Part shown: positions 35,488 to 44,570 of the stretch, piece after piece
How positions within the stretch are numbered: position 1 is the stretch's first letter
How the letters are laid out: every line of letters starts with the position of its first letter
Assembly: GCF_014284125.1 (NCBI RefSeq)
Contig: NZ_JACOFX010000015.1
Span: 62,001-126,000, forward strand
Direction: 5' to 3'
Length of the DNA: 64,000 nt
From: Undibacterium umbellatum
GTDB lineage: Bacteria; Pseudomonadota; Gammaproteobacteria; Burkholderiales; Burkholderiaceae_D
The notes under the pieces: generated by a model
Database searches by the model: none
What the model was told of the DNA's origin: nothing
What the model saw: only the letters and a program-made list of their open reading frames with translations
Position numbers and translations under genes: made by a program

Positions 35488-38385
35488 TCAGGGATTGAGC
35501 GGCAAGCTCAGGCAAAAGCGTGTGCCCAGACCGGGTGTACTATCGACGGTGATGCTGCCATGCATGATGGTGGTCACCAGATTGTGGACGATGCTCAGAC
35601 CCAGGCCACTACCGCCCTGGCCCAGTTTGGTAGTAAAGAAAGGGTCAAAGATGCGCCGCAAGTCCTGCTCCTCTATCCCTTTGCCATTGTCAGAAAAAAT
35701 CAGCTGCACCTGATTGTCCGGCGCTTTGTAGGCACGCAAGATCATCTTGCCATTCTCGCGATTTTCGAAGGCATGCAGTAAGGCATTGTTGATGAAATTA
35801 TTCAGTATCTGCCCATAGGGGCCAGGGAAACTGTTCAATTCCATATCGTCGGGGATATCAATTTCCAGTGTATGGCCTTGCTTGTGTATCAGGGTGTGCA
35901 AGGTACGGATGACCTCCATTGAGGTTCTGCGCAAATTAAATGTGCGGCGCTTCTGGCTGGTCTGGTCCACCGAGACTTGCTTGAAACTGCTGACCAGGTC
36001 GCTGGCATTCATGAGATTGCGCAGTAATAAATCATTGGCATTGTTGATCGTTGCCGAGAACTGGTTCAGGTCAGAACGCTTTAAACTGTTATCTGCCAAC
36101 TTGCGCAAGAATAGGGCTGATTGTTCCTGCAAGGTGGTGGCGGTCAGCAGGCTATTGCCTATCGGCGTATTGAGTTCATGAGCAATACCGGCCACCAGCG
36201 AACCCAGGGCCGCCAGTTTTTCTTGGGAGATCAGAATTTGCTGGGCCTTTAACAATTGCTGATACGTCTCGGCATTTTCCACGGCAATGGCGGTGTAAGC
36301 GGCCAGCATCATGGCAATGTCCAGATGCATGCGCTGGAAGGCATTTTTTTGCGTGCTCTGGATGGCGATCAAGCCTATGGTACGGCCCTTGATCGTCAAG
36401 GGCACATAGATATGCGAGACCGGGATGATTTTTTCCAGATCGGCAAAATAGGCACTGTCCACAGTCAGCTTGTTCAAGCCGGCTTCACTGATGTAATGCT
36501 GGTATTCGGAATAGATGTCGCTGATGAAAATCGGCTGTTGATGCGAGACACACCAGACAGAGAGCAAGTCTTTTTCCTTGATGTCGCGTATGTACGGCAA
36601 CATGCGGTGGCCGCGCAAGATATTGCAGGGGAATTCTATGGTCTCCTGTTCTGGCCTGTAGATACCAACGGCAAAAACTTCTGCCCCCATTAATTCATGC
36701 ACATGGCGGTAGACGATTTCCATGATGATATCGCGATCCAGGCTGGCCGTGATTTCCTTGCCTATCTCGCTGAGCTGATAGATATGCTTGTGTGCCTGCT
36801 GCAATTGCTCTGTCTGCAATTGCAAGCGCGCAGTACGTTCCAGCACCCCGGCTTCGAGTCGTTTCTGGGTTTGCGCATGTTCTGCATGGCTGAGCACCTG
36901 CTGTATCAAATTACCCAGATGGCAGCCAAACAAGACATCTTCCCTTGACCAGTTCCTCATACCACTGACTTGTGCAAAACAGATCAGGCCCACGCTCTTG
37001 CCATGCAGGCGCAAAGGAATTTCCAGTGCTGAATGCAAATGCTCTTGCCCTAGCAGTGTCCGCATTTCGGCAGCTACCACATGAAGGCGCATATCATGTC
37101 CCACCAGCGGCACTTCATCCTGTTGTAGCATGTGCATCAGGAGCGGCAAGCTCTGGCAAGGCATCTCTGCTTTGACCCTGGCCTGGTGTGCACCGGCCTT
37201 GGCATGGCAATGCAAGCCTACTTCATTGCCATCAATCAGAAACACCGCCGCCAGTTCGGTATTCAGAATGCCCAAGGCAGTGTTCGCGATCAGTTGCAGT
37301 GCTTCGTCCTGCTGGCCTTCCTCCAGCAAGCGCTTGGAGGAAAGTTCCAGCAAGACTTCTACCGGGGACTTATGCGACAAGTCATAGGCACGCAATTCAT
37401 GGAATTTATCCATCGTGCCCAGTTCACTGAGTTCACTGCTGGTTTGCTGGTGCAGGCGGGCAAAGTGCAGCGCTTCCTGCCAGTTGCCTTGTTGTTCATG
37501 GATTTCTGACAGTGCCGACAGGCTGCGTACTTTTTGCCGGCGTGAAGCGACTTTTCCTGAATATGTCAGTGCCTTGCCATAAGCATCCAGCGCCTCATGT
37601 AATTGCCCTGCAGCGCGCAGGATGTCGGCCAGGGTATCCAGTACTGCACCTTTCAGCCATACATAGTTGCAGGCATCTGCCAGGTCCAGCGCGGTTCGTA
37701 TATGGCTTTCAGCTGTCTCCAGTTGCGCATTCCTGCTGCAGACCTGGCCCAGATACCAGTATGTCTCAGCCAGGTACTCATGAATAGCATGTTGCTCGGC
37801 TAATAATTTCGCTCTTAGAAAACAGGCTTCTGCTGCCTGCAATTCACCGGTGTTGAGTTCATTGACACCCAGATTGATGATTTGCTTGCAAAGCAAATAA
37901 GGCTCATTCAATTGCTCCAGCAAGATGCCTGCATCGGTATGAAAGCGGGCTGCAGTTTTCCGGTCACCGAGGGCATCGTAAATTTGCCCCAAACCGATAT
38001 GGGCTTCTACCAGCGTCACTTGATCACGGTTGAACTTGCTCAAGTCTACACAACGCGTCCAATACATCAGGGCATCGCGGTAAGCACCCTGAGTATAGTT
38101 AATACGTCCCAGTGCCAGCAGCATCAGACCAGCCGGGCGTGTCAGTTGCTGTTGCTCGGCGATGTGCAAGCCGTGGTCCAGTTCGCTTTGCATGGTATGC
38201 GCTTGCCCCAGCCTTTCCAGTATCAGATAGCGCTGGTAACAAGCGTCAAGCTGCAAGCCGGTTTGGCCGGCTGCAGAGGCTTGCTGACTCAATTGGCCAA
38301 GCAAGCAAGTCGCCAGCCGCGGATGCCTGCGCGCGGTCTTGACGATGCGATGTAAATTGCGATTCAAATTCAGCGCCTGGCGCAT
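35488..38385 (-). CDS. TPR-GAF sensor histidine kinase (965 aa)
   Basis: The N-terminal third (about residues 1-330) is a series of tetratricopeptide repeats, including ALGRINYTQGAYRDALMYW and LSEIHEQQGNWQEALHFARL. Two GAF-type sensor regions follow at about 370-510 and 555-700, joined by coiled helices. The kinase core comes next, with the acceptor His near residue 733 (GIAHELNTPIGN) and a HATPase domain (NNFINNALLHAF, DNGKGI, GGSGLGLSI). There is no membrane segment or signal peptide. The HELNTP H-box belongs to a kinase class often found with GAF/TPR sensors and without an adjacent regulator, as here. It is divergent from the Ada-AlkA gene with about 75 bp between them. Confidence 0.92.
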   Translation of the reverse strand: MRQALNLNRNLHRIVKTARRHPRLATCLLGQLSQQASAAGQTGLQLDACYQRYLILERLGQAHTMQSELDHGLHIAEQQQLTRPAGLMLLALGRINYTQGAYRDALMYWTRCVDLSKFNRDQVTLVEAHIGLGQIYDALGDRKTAARFHTDAGILLEQLNEPYLLCKQIINLGVNELNTGELQAAEACFLRAKLLAEQHAIHEYLAETYWYLGQVCSRNAQLETAESHIRTALDLADACNYVWLKGAVLDTLADILRAAGQLHEALDAYGKALTYSGKVASRRQKVRSLSALSEIHEQQGNWQEALHFARLHQQTSSELSELGTMDKFHELRAYDLSHKSPVEVLLELSSKRLLEEGQQDEALQLIANTALGILNTELAAVFLIDGNEVGLHCHAKAGAHQARVKAEMPCQSLPLLMHMLQQDEVPLVGHDMRLHVVAAEMRTLLGQEHLHSALEIPLRLHGKSVGLICFAQVSGMRNWSREDVLFGCHLGNLIQQVLSHAEHAQTQKRLEAGVLERTARLQLQTEQLQQAHKHIYQLSEIGKEITASLDRDIIMEIVYRHVHELMGAEVFAVGIYRPEQETIEFPCNILRGHRMLPYIRDIKEKDLLSVWCVSHQQPIFISDIYSEYQHYISEAGLNKLTVDSAYFADLEKIIPVSHIYVPLTIKGRTIGLIAIQSTQKNAFQRMHLDIAMMLAAYTAIAVENAETYQQLLKAQQILISQEKLAALGSLVAGIAHELNTPIGNSLLTATTLQEQSALFLRKLADNSLKRSDLNQFSATINNANDLLLRNLMNASDLVSSFKQVSVDQTSQKRRTFNLRRTSMEVIRTLHTLIHKQGHTLEIDIPDDMELNSFPGPYGQILNNFINNALLHAFENRENGKMILRAYKAPDNQVQLIFSDNGKGIEEQDLRRIFDPFFTTKLGQGGSGLGLSIVHNLVTTIMHGSITVDSTPGLGTRFCLSLPLNP

Positions 38386-38424
38386 GATTCCCGATTTGTT
38401 TGTCCGAAAATGGCTAGAAGTGTG

Positions 38425-38440
38425 ATACGCAGTCGCGTAT
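38425..38440. promoter_or_regulatory. Inverted repeat between the kinase and Ada-AlkA genes
   Basis: ATACGC and GCGTAT are perfectly complementary arms around AGTC, placed midway in the short divergent gap. It could be an operator for either gene. It does not match the E. coli Ada box. Confidence 0.4.
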
Positions 38441-38460
38441 AACGTTTTCTAAGGATAGTA

Positions 38461-38517
38461 ATGCAGATTGCAAAACGGGTACATGACTTTAGCTATCCCG
38501 GAAATGATTCAACCTAA
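38461..38517 (+). CDS. Possible 18-residue leader peptide before Ada-AlkA
   Basis: An ATG at 38461 follows a strong ribosome site (AAGGA, 5-6 bp spacing) and opens a frame of 18 codons, MQIAKRVHDFSYPGNDST. It overlaps the start of the Ada-AlkA frame, which itself lacks a good ribosome site. It may be a translational leader. Alternatively the site serves a TTG at 38468 for the main gene. Weakly supported. Confidence 0.3.
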   Translation: MQIAKRVHDFSYPGNDST

Positions 38518-40093
38518 GAAAGTGGCGGCTATGGAACAGCAGATACGGACAACACCTGGCAAACAACAAGCAGTTGTACAGCCAGATGCGACCAGCCTCA
38601 TGCTCAATGAAGCCAGTGATGGCTTAACACAAAAACAATGTTATTACCGCGCCCTGGCCGCCAAGGACAGCCGTTTTGACGGTGTGTTTTTTACTGGCGT
38701 GAAAACTACAGGCGTGTATTGCCGACCTGTGTGTGGAGTCAAGACGCCACGCGAATCCTCTTGTGAGTTCTATAGCAGTGCCGCAGCTGCAGAAGCCGCC
38801 GGATTTCGTCCCTGCCTGCGTTGTCGCCCAGAGCTTGCACCTTATGCGATACAGCAGAATCTGGCGCATGCCATCTGGCAAAGAATCGCTGACGGTGCCC
38901 TGAATGAAACCGATATAGAAAGTTTTTCCAGTCAGGTCGGCCTGTCATCGCGTCAGTTGCGCCGCGTGATGTTGCAGGAATTTGGCGTCACCCCGGTGGA
39001 GCTGGCGCAAACACAGCGTTTGCTGTTTGCCAAAAAACTGTTGCAAGAAACTCAGCTAGGCATGGCAGAGATCGCATTTGCTGCCGGTTTTGGCAGCGTC
39101 AGGCGCTTTAACGCCTTGTTCTCGGAACGCTATCAAATGGCACCAGGATCGATAAGGCGTGCGACAGATAGTGGTGGCGAAGGCGTCAGCCTGAAACTGG
39201 CTTACCGCCCGCCTTATGCCTGGGACGCAGTGATTACTTACCTTGCCGGGCGCGCCATGCCCGGTTTGGAAGCTGTCATCGACGAAAAAGGTGGCAAAGC
39301 CTATGTCCGCAGCGTGCAGATGGATGGGCTGGAAGGCTGGCTCAAAGTCGCGCATTTACCAGCCAAACAGCAACTCAGCCTGCAAGTATCACCTTCATTG
39401 GCACCAGTACTCATGCCCTTGATGGCCAGGGTCAGGCAGCAATTTGATCTGGAAGCCAATCCTGCCGTGATCCAAGGCCACTTGCAAAGCGACCCCTTGC
39501 TGGCCGGGCAAATCCTGCGCACGCCCGGTATGCGTGTGCCGGGTGCCTTCGACAGTTTTGAGTTGGCTATCCGTGCCGTGCTGGGCCAGCAAGTCAGCGT
39601 GGCGGGGGCCACTACCGTGGCTGGCCGCCTGGTGACCCGCTATGGTCAGCCAGTGCTTACTCCGTTTCCGGCTGTCAGCCATCATTTCCCCAGTCCGCAA
39701 ACCATCGTCGGCTTGTCGATAGATGCGCTTGCTGGCATAGGCATACCCGGTGCGCGCGCTGCCACTTTGCAAAACATCGCCCAGTTTGCGCTCGATGGTG
39801 GATTGCAAAAACAGTTGGCCGCCAGCTCGGATGAGATGGTGGCAAAGCTGAAGACGGTCAAAGGGATAGGCGAATGGACGGCGCAATACATCGCCATGCG
39901 CGCCCTGCGTTTCTCAGACGCATTTCCTGCAGGCGACCTCGGTTTGCAAAAAGCCGCCGCATTACTGGCAACCCCGGCGACACCGGCAAGTGAGCGCCTG
40001 ACTGAAAAACAATTGCTGGTTATTGCCCAGCCCTGGGCACCGTGGCGGGCATACGCCGCTTTATTGCTGTGGCAATCATTAAGCAAAGAGTAA
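38483..40093 (+). CDS. alkA: Ada-type activator fused to AlkA 3-methyladenine DNA glycosylase
   Basis: This fusion protein joins three modules. First is an Ada zinc/methyl-acceptor domain with all four cysteines (Cys80 and Cys84 in YCRPVC, Cys111 and Cys114 in PCLRCRP). Second is an AraC-type helix-turn-helix (about 120-215). Third is an AlkA glycosylase (about 230-536) with the helix-hairpin-helix VKGIGEWTAQYIAMRA and the catalytic Asp in FPAGDLGL. It should sense methyl-phosphotriesters, activate repair genes and excise alkylated bases. The first ~50 residues are not recognisable and the start is uncertain; 38483, 38531 and 38600 are all in frame. Ogt follows 21 bp later, forming an alkylation-repair operon. 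Confidence 0.92.
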   Translation: MTLAIPEMIQPKKVAAMEQQIRTTPGKQQAVVQPDATSLMLNEASDGLTQKQCYYRALAAKDSRFDGVFFTGVKTTGVYCRPVCGVKTPRESSCEFYSSAAAAEAAGFRPCLRCRPELAPYAIQQNLAHAIWQRIADGALNETDIESFSSQVGLSSRQLRRVMLQEFGVTPVELAQTQRLLFAKKLLQETQLGMAEIAFAAGFGSVRRFNALFSERYQMAPGSIRRATDSGGEGVSLKLAYRPPYAWDAVITYLAGRAMPGLEAVIDEKGGKAYVRSVQMDGLEGWLKVAHLPAKQQLSLQVSPSLAPVLMPLMARVRQQFDLEANPAVIQGHLQSDPLLAGQILRTPGMRVPGAFDSFELAIRAVLGQQVSVAGATTVAGRLVTRYGQPVLTPFPAVSHHFPSPQTIVGLSIDALAGIGIPGARAATLQNIAQFALDGGLQKQLAASSDEMVAKLKTVKGIGEWTAQYIAMRALRFSDAFPAGDLGLQKAAALLATPATPASERLTEKQLLVIAQPWAPWRAYAALLLWQSLSKE

Positions 40094-40114
40094 ACAAGGA
40101 CTAAAGGAAATATC

Positions 40115-40606
40115 ATGAAATACATTAATTACAGCAGCCCGGTAGGGCAATTGCTTTTAGCCGTCAGTGAGCTTGGTCTTAGCGGCGTATATTTTGAAAA
40201 CCATAAACACTTCAAGGGTAGTGCAGGCTGGCAAGAAGATGAATCTGATCATGTCCTGATAAAGGCGCGTCAGCAACTGCAGGAATACTTTGCTGGTCAG
40301 CGCCAGGATTTTGATTTGCCACTGGATTTATCGGCCGGAACAGATTTCCAGCAAGAAGTATGGGCAGCCCTGCGCCGTATCCCCTTTGCCCAGACCAGCA
40401 GCTATCTGGCACTGGCGCAAGGCATAGCCCGGCCCAAGGCGATGAGGGCAGTGGGGGCGGCGAATGGCCGTAATCCCCTATCAATCATCGTCCCCTGTCA
40501 CCGGGTGATCGCCAGCAACGGCGCACTGACTGGTTATGCAGGCGGTTTACAGAATAAGGAAGCACTGTTGATGCTGGAAAGAAAATTTTCAAAATGGCAA
40601 GCTTGA
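40115..40606 (+). CDS. ogt: Methylated-DNA--protein-cysteine methyltransferase
   Basis: The 163-residue suicide enzyme transfers methyl groups from O6-methylguanine in DNA to its own cysteine. The active-site block IIVPCHRVI (Cys128) and the following GALTGYAGG loop that binds the flipped base are complete. A helix-turn-helix segment (RRIPFAQTSSYLALAQ, then AVGAANGRNP) provides minor-groove contacts. The length fits stand-alone Ogt rather than the C-terminal half of Ada, the Ada N-terminal module being supplied by the gene upstream. The ATG has an AAAGGAAA ribosome site 21 bp after the Ada-AlkA stop, so both are probably induced together by alkylation damage. Confidence 0.96.
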   Translation: MKYINYSSPVGQLLLAVSELGLSGVYFENHKHFKGSAGWQEDESDHVLIKARQQLQEYFAGQRQDFDLPLDLSAGTDFQQEVWAALRRIPFAQTSSYLALAQGIARPKAMRAVGAANGRNPLSIIVPCHRVIASNGALTGYAGGLQNKEALLMLERKFSKWQA

Positions 40607-40706
40607 TGGATCCCCCCTATGCCAGGCATGTGCCTAAAGACTAGGCAGGGCAAGTAATTTCAGGAAAAGCATACCGATATTCGAAAATATCATTTAGCTA
40701 ATTTTG

Positions 40707-40772
40707 GTGCGGCGCACAAAAAGTGCTTGACCTTTTAAAATCTACGTGTAAAATCGTATTTGTTGCGGTGCA
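40707..40772 (+). promoter_or_regulatory. Phasin promoter with two PhaR-like operators
   Basis: TTGACC (40727-40732) and TAAAAT (40749-40754) are 16 bp apart. Two TGC-N3-GCA elements flank them: TGCGGCGCA at 40708-40716 and TGCGGTGCA at 40764-40772. PhaR repressors of PHA-forming bacteria bind TGC-N3-GCA-type sites, so both are good operator candidates. Confidence 0.6.
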
Positions 40773-40841
40773 CCATTCAAGAATTCCTGGAAAGCGCTGC
40801 CGATTACTAAAGCCACTTGATTCCATCTACCGGAGAATGCC

Positions 40842-41405
40842 ATGACTACCAATACACCAGAACAATTTATCGCTACTACTAAAGCTAACCTGGAAGCCCA
40901 ATTTGCTTCCCTGACTGCCCTGAACAAAAAAGCATTTGAAGGTCTGGAGCAGTTGTTTGCTCTGAACGTTAATGCTGCCAAGGCAAGTTTCGAAGAAGGT
41001 ACTGCCACTGCCAAGCAACTGTTGAGCGCCAAAGACCCACAAGAATTTTTCACTTTGTCTGCAGCTCAAGCTCAGCCAAACGCTGAAAAAGCACTGGCTT
41101 ATGGCCGTCACCTGGCAAGCATCACAACAGCAACTCAGCAAGAATTCACTAAGGCAGTTGAAGCGCACATCGCTGAAACAAACACTAAAGTGATTTCCCT
41201 GATCGACGAAGTGACAAAAAATGCACCAGCCGGTTCCGAACAAGCTGTAACAGCGTTGAAATCTGTTGTTGGCAACATCAACGCAGGTTACGAGCAACTG
41301 TCCAAAACAAGCAAGCAAGCTGTGCAAACACTGGAAGAAAACCTGACCAAGGCTACCCAGCAATTCACACAAGCTGCTGAAAAAGCAACTGCTAAAAAGA
41401 AGTAA
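40842..41405 (+). CDS. phaP: Phasin (PHA granule-associated protein)
   Basis: The 187-residue protein is Ala/Lys/Gln-rich, predicted almost wholly helical and free of membrane segments. It has the betaproteobacterial phasin start TPEQFIATTKANLEAQFASLTALNKKAFEGLEQLFALN. Phasins coat polyhydroxyalkanoate granules, limiting their size and shielding cytoplasmic proteins. The Lys-rich tail (KATAKKK) and KAT repeats recall DNA-contacting tails of some phasins, which is only a resemblance. Codon use is strongly biased, as expected for an abundant protein. It has a GGAGA ribosome site and its own promoter with PhaR-like sites, and ends in a strong terminator. The neighbouring thiolase fits PHA synthesis. 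Confidence 0.93.
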   Translation: MTTNTPEQFIATTKANLEAQFASLTALNKKAFEGLEQLFALNVNAAKASFEEGTATAKQLLSAKDPQEFFTLSAAQAQPNAEKALAYGRHLASITTATQQEFTKAVEAHIAETNTKVISLIDEVTKNAPAGSEQAVTALKSVVGNINAGYEQLSKTSKQAVQTLEENLTKATQQFTQAAEKATAKKK

Positions 41406-41455
41406 TTTAGCAATTGTAGATTCAGACTCAATGAAAATTGAGCAGAAGTAAAATT

Positions 41456-41491
41456 AAAAAATCCCCGCATGCAAGCATGTGGGGATTTTTT
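41456..41491 (+). terminator. Rho-independent terminator after phaP
   Basis: A 10-bp stem (CCCCGCATGC/GCATGTGGGG, one wobble pair) has flanking A and T runs, about 50 bp after the stop codon. Confidence 0.88.
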
Positions 41492-41731
41492 TTGCATTGA
41501 TTGCCACATGACGGTTTTAAGCCGTCCATTCCCTTCCCGTCAATCAGCCCAGACAGCTTATCTCAGGTTTGAACTTCGCCCTGCAATAGCAAGCATGGCA
41601 AAACACCATCTTTTTTTACATGCCCAGACTCAGGCGGGGGCGAGCAGTGGTAAGCTAGAGGATGTATCCTAAAAGCAGCAAAACATTTGACCATCCCACA
41701 CCCTCGCAAGGGTAAAACCAGGAGAATTCAC

Positions 41732-42907
41732 ATGCAAGACGTGGTAATCGTAGCTGCAGGCCGTACTGCAGTAGGCAAATTTGGTGGCTCTTTGGCAAAA
41801 ACGGCTGCTTCCGACTTGGGCGCGCATGTCATCAAGGCCTTGCTGGCAAAAACGGGACTCAGTGGCGATCTGATCAATGAAGTGATACTCGGCCAGGTAT
41901 TGACTGCAGGTGTGGGTCAGAATGCGGCGCGCCAGGCTGTCATCAAGGCCGGTCTGCCAGATATGGTTCCGGCATTCACTATCAACAAGGTTTGCGGTAG
42001 TGGCCTGAAAGCCACCCACCTGGCAGCACAAGCCATCAAGGCTGGCGATGCTGACATCATCATCGCTGGTGGCCAGGAAAACATGAGTGCTTCGCCACAC
42101 GTCCTGAATGGTTCGCGCGACGGTTTCCGCATGGGCGATGCAAAACTGGTCGATACCATGATCGTTGACGGCCTGTGGGATGTGTATAACCAATACCACA
42201 TGGGCATCACCGCAGAAAACGTCGCCAAGAAATACGGTGTCACCCGTGAAGAACAAGACTTGTTTGCCCTGGCATCACAAAACAAGGCAGAAGCTGCGCA
42301 AAAAGCAGGCAAGTTCAAGGATGAAATCATTCCTTTTGAGCTGGTCAGCAAAAAAGGCACGACAGTGTTTGACAGCGATGAATTCATCAAGCATGGCACC
42401 ACGCTGGAATCCCTGTCATCCCTGCGTCCGGCCTTCGACAAAAATGGCACAGTTACAGCTGGTAATGCCTCCGGCCTCAACGACGGTGCTGCGGCTGTCA
42501 TCATGATGACAGCCCAAAGAGCAGAGCAACTGGGTTTGCCAGTATTGGCCCGTATCAAGGCTTATTCATCTGCCGGTATCGACCCAACCATCATGGGCAT
42601 TGGCCCGGTACCTGCCGCCCAGCTCTGCCTGAAAAAAGCTGGCTGGACGCATCAGGATCTGGACCTGATGGAAATCAATGAAGCCTTCGCTGCACAGGCC
42701 ATCGGCGTCAACAAGGAAATGGGCTGGGACACCAGCAAGATCAACGTCAATGGCGGTGCGATTGCGATTGGTCACCCTATCGGCGCATCTGGTGCGCGCA
42801 TTTTGGTCAGCCTTATCCATGAAATGATACGTCGCGATGCCAAAAAAGGCCTGGCGAGTTTGTGTATCGGTGGTGGCATGGGCGTGGCGCTGGCGATAGA
42901 GCGTTGA
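41732..42907 (+). CDS. Acetyl-CoA acetyltransferase (thiolase II)
   Basis: From ATG 41732, with an AGGAG ribosome site, the protein has 391 residues, the normal length of biosynthetic thiolases. An in-frame upstream start at 41687 is rejected. The catalytic residues are the acyl-accepting Cys88 ([10 protein letters not shown]), His348 ([10 protein letters not shown]) and Cys378 ([10 protein letters not shown]). The enzyme condenses two acetyl-CoA to acetoacetyl-CoA, or the reverse. Its position 330 bp after a phasin suggests that it feeds polyhydroxybutyrate synthesis (PhaA-like). No phaB or phaC is adjacent, so a catabolic AtoB-type role remains possible, and I leave the symbol open. Confidence 0.94.
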   Translation: MQDVVIVAAGRTAVGKFGGSLAKTAASDLGAHVIKALLAKTGLSGDLINEVILGQVLTAGVGQNAARQAVIKAGLPDMVPAFTINKVCGSGLKATHLAAQAIKAGDADIIIAGGQENMSASPHVLNGSRDGFRMGDAKLVDTMIVDGLWDVYNQYHMGITAENVAKKYGVTREEQDLFALASQNKAEAAQKAGKFKDEIIPFELVSKKGTTVFDSDEFIKHGTTLESLSSLRPAFDKNGTVTAGNASGLNDGAAAVIMMTAQRAEQLGLPVLARIKAYSSAGIDPTIMGIGPVPAAQLCLKKAGWTHQDLDLMEINEAFAAQAIGVNKEMGWDTSKINVNGGAIAIGHPIGASGARILVSLIHEMIRRDAKKGLASLCIGGGMGVALAIER

Positions 42908-42950
42908 TTATGTGCCTGCCAGCCTGTCGTTGAACTTGAGTTTGATTTTC

Positions 42951-42983
42951 AAAACCCCTCCGGCTGATGGCTGGAGGGGTTTT
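42951..42983 (+). terminator. Rho-independent terminator after the thiolase gene
   Basis: AAAACCCCTCC pairs with GGAGGGGTTTT around an 11-base centre, followed by more T-rich sequence. Confidence 0.88.
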
Positions 42984-43167
42984 GGTTTTTGGTGGTACAG
43001 CATATTTTCATGTCTGCTGACCATACCTAAATCAGGCTGACAGTCTATCCCCGCTACTCGGCGGATACCAGGAACTATTTTGTTGGACAGCTTACTAACT
43101 GGCACACATTCACGCGTTATGCATACATGCATATTGCCCTCAAAAAACAATTCGGATAGCTGGTCAA

Positions 43168-44484
43168 ATGAAAAGAAAGCTCTGGTTTTACATACTAACG
43201 ATAGTGTCACTGCTGGTTTTGCTGATGATAATTCTGCTGGGATTTTCTCTGGCCAATGCAAAACTGGAATTGAGTCACAGTGGCGTGCATCAACGTTTGC
43301 TCATGCCTGTCGGTACAGGGGCATATATGGCTATCCGCAATTACGCAGGTTCTGGTGATCAGGCTTTCATTCCTGGATATCTCGATGGTCCGGTTGTGAG
43401 GCGGCAGGGCGAAGACAAGTGGACAGCAAGCTGGTACTGCGAAGACCGGGTATATACTCAAGAAGGGCGTGGAGCAAAGCTGGATATCACGTGTGCCGGA
43501 AAGCAGCATCAATTTCCTTTAGGGCCAGCCATAGCCGCAACACAAACGCAAAATGAATTACCTGCCAGGTTAGTGGTGCTAAGTGATATCGAGGGAAATC
43601 TCACATTCCTGGATGCTGCCTTGAAAAAAATGGAAATTGTGGATGATCAGGGCAACTGGCGTTTCGCCAATAACCAGATTATCTTCGTTGGTGACTCAGT
43701 TGACCGTGGACGCGATACCTATGCAGTGCTTTGGCGCATATATGCCTTGTCACAGCAAGCGCATGCAGCAGGGGGCAAGGTTCATATGTTGTTGGGCAAT
43801 CATGAGCAGTATTTATTACTGGGTAAGCTCAAGAGCGCACATCCCGAGCATGTGTATAGCGCACAACAACTAGGTGGATACACAAACATCTATGCAAGCG
43901 ACACCATCATTGGTGACTGGCTGCGTAAGCAAACTGTGATCGCCAAGTTTGGCAACGTCTTGTTTGCGCATGGTGGTATCAATCCCGCCTTTGTGCAACA
44001 CACCAATAGCGTAGAAGACATTAATCAAACAATGTGGGATTACTGGCAAGGCAAGTCAACGGGCAAACTCAGTTTTGACATAGTGATGGCCCAAACTGGC
44101 GTCAGCCGATATCGGGGTTATTTTTCAGCAAGTAGCACGGACTCTCCAAGCGCAAAGACTGAAGATGTCAGAAAAGTCTTGAAAGCGTTTAATGCCAGCC
44201 ATATCGTAGTGGGACATACCATCGTCGACAAAATCAGCTTTCTTCACGATAAAGGTGTGATTGCCGTAGATGTGAATGACGATCAATCTGCCAAAGAGTT
44301 ATTGGTATTTGAAGCTGGTCAGCCGAACATTGTGAGTATTGATGTCCCAAGAAACATCAACGCAGAAAAAGCGGGCGCAAAGAAAATTCGCCCTTTTAAT
44401 GTCGCTGAAAGTGCCGACAGAAGCGTATTGTGGAGCTTGATCAAAGCCAGCTACCTGCAAAGCAAAGTGCCCAGCCCTTACTAG
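43168..44484 (+). CDS. Membrane-anchored calcineurin-like metallophosphatase
   Basis: A single N-terminal membrane helix (residues 6-28) anchors a 400-residue periplasmic protein. After an unassigned segment of about 100 residues with cysteines 91 and 109, the PPP/metallophosphoesterase core begins at about residue 135. Its motifs are SDIEGN (140-144), GDSVDRG (175-181), GNHE (210-213), FAHGGINP and VVGHT. The usual first motif is DxH, but here it is Asp140-Ile-Glu142, so one metal ligand appears changed from His to Glu. The family hydrolyses phosphomonoesters or phosphoproteins with two metals. Periplasmic members are few and their substrates unknown. The gene is monocistronic. Confidence 0.87.
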   Translation: MKRKLWFYILTIVSLLVLLMIILLGFSLANAKLELSHSGVHQRLLMPVGTGAYMAIRNYAGSGDQAFIPGYLDGPVVRRQGEDKWTASWYCEDRVYTQEGRGAKLDITCAGKQHQFPLGPAIAATQTQNELPARLVVLSDIEGNLTFLDAALKKMEIVDDQGNWRFANNQIIFVGDSVDRGRDTYAVLWRIYALSQQAHAAGGKVHMLLGNHEQYLLLGKLKSAHPEHVYSAQQLGGYTNIYASDTIIGDWLRKQTVIAKFGNVLFAHGGINPAFVQHTNSVEDINQTMWDYWQGKSTGKLSFDIVMAQTGVSRYRGYFSASSTDSPSAKTEDVRKVLKAFNASHIVVGHTIVDKISFLHDKGVIAVDVNDDQSAKELLVFEAGQPNIVSIDVPRNINAEKAGAKKIRPFNVAESADRSVLWSLIKASYLQSKVPSPY

Positions 44485-44514
44485 CAATGTTTGGATTCAG
44501 CGACTGTCCTCAAG

Positions 44515-44545
44515 GGAAAAACCAAAGTTTGTCTTTGGTTTTTCC
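44515..44545. terminator. Bidirectional terminator between phosphatase and S9 peptidase genes
   Basis: A perfect 13-bp stem (GGAAAAACCAAAG and complement) around a 5-base loop sits in the gap between convergent genes. Its T-rich arm can serve on both strands. Confidence 0.75.
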
Positions 44546-44570
44546 TGCATCAACTACAGAGTGATCCTGA

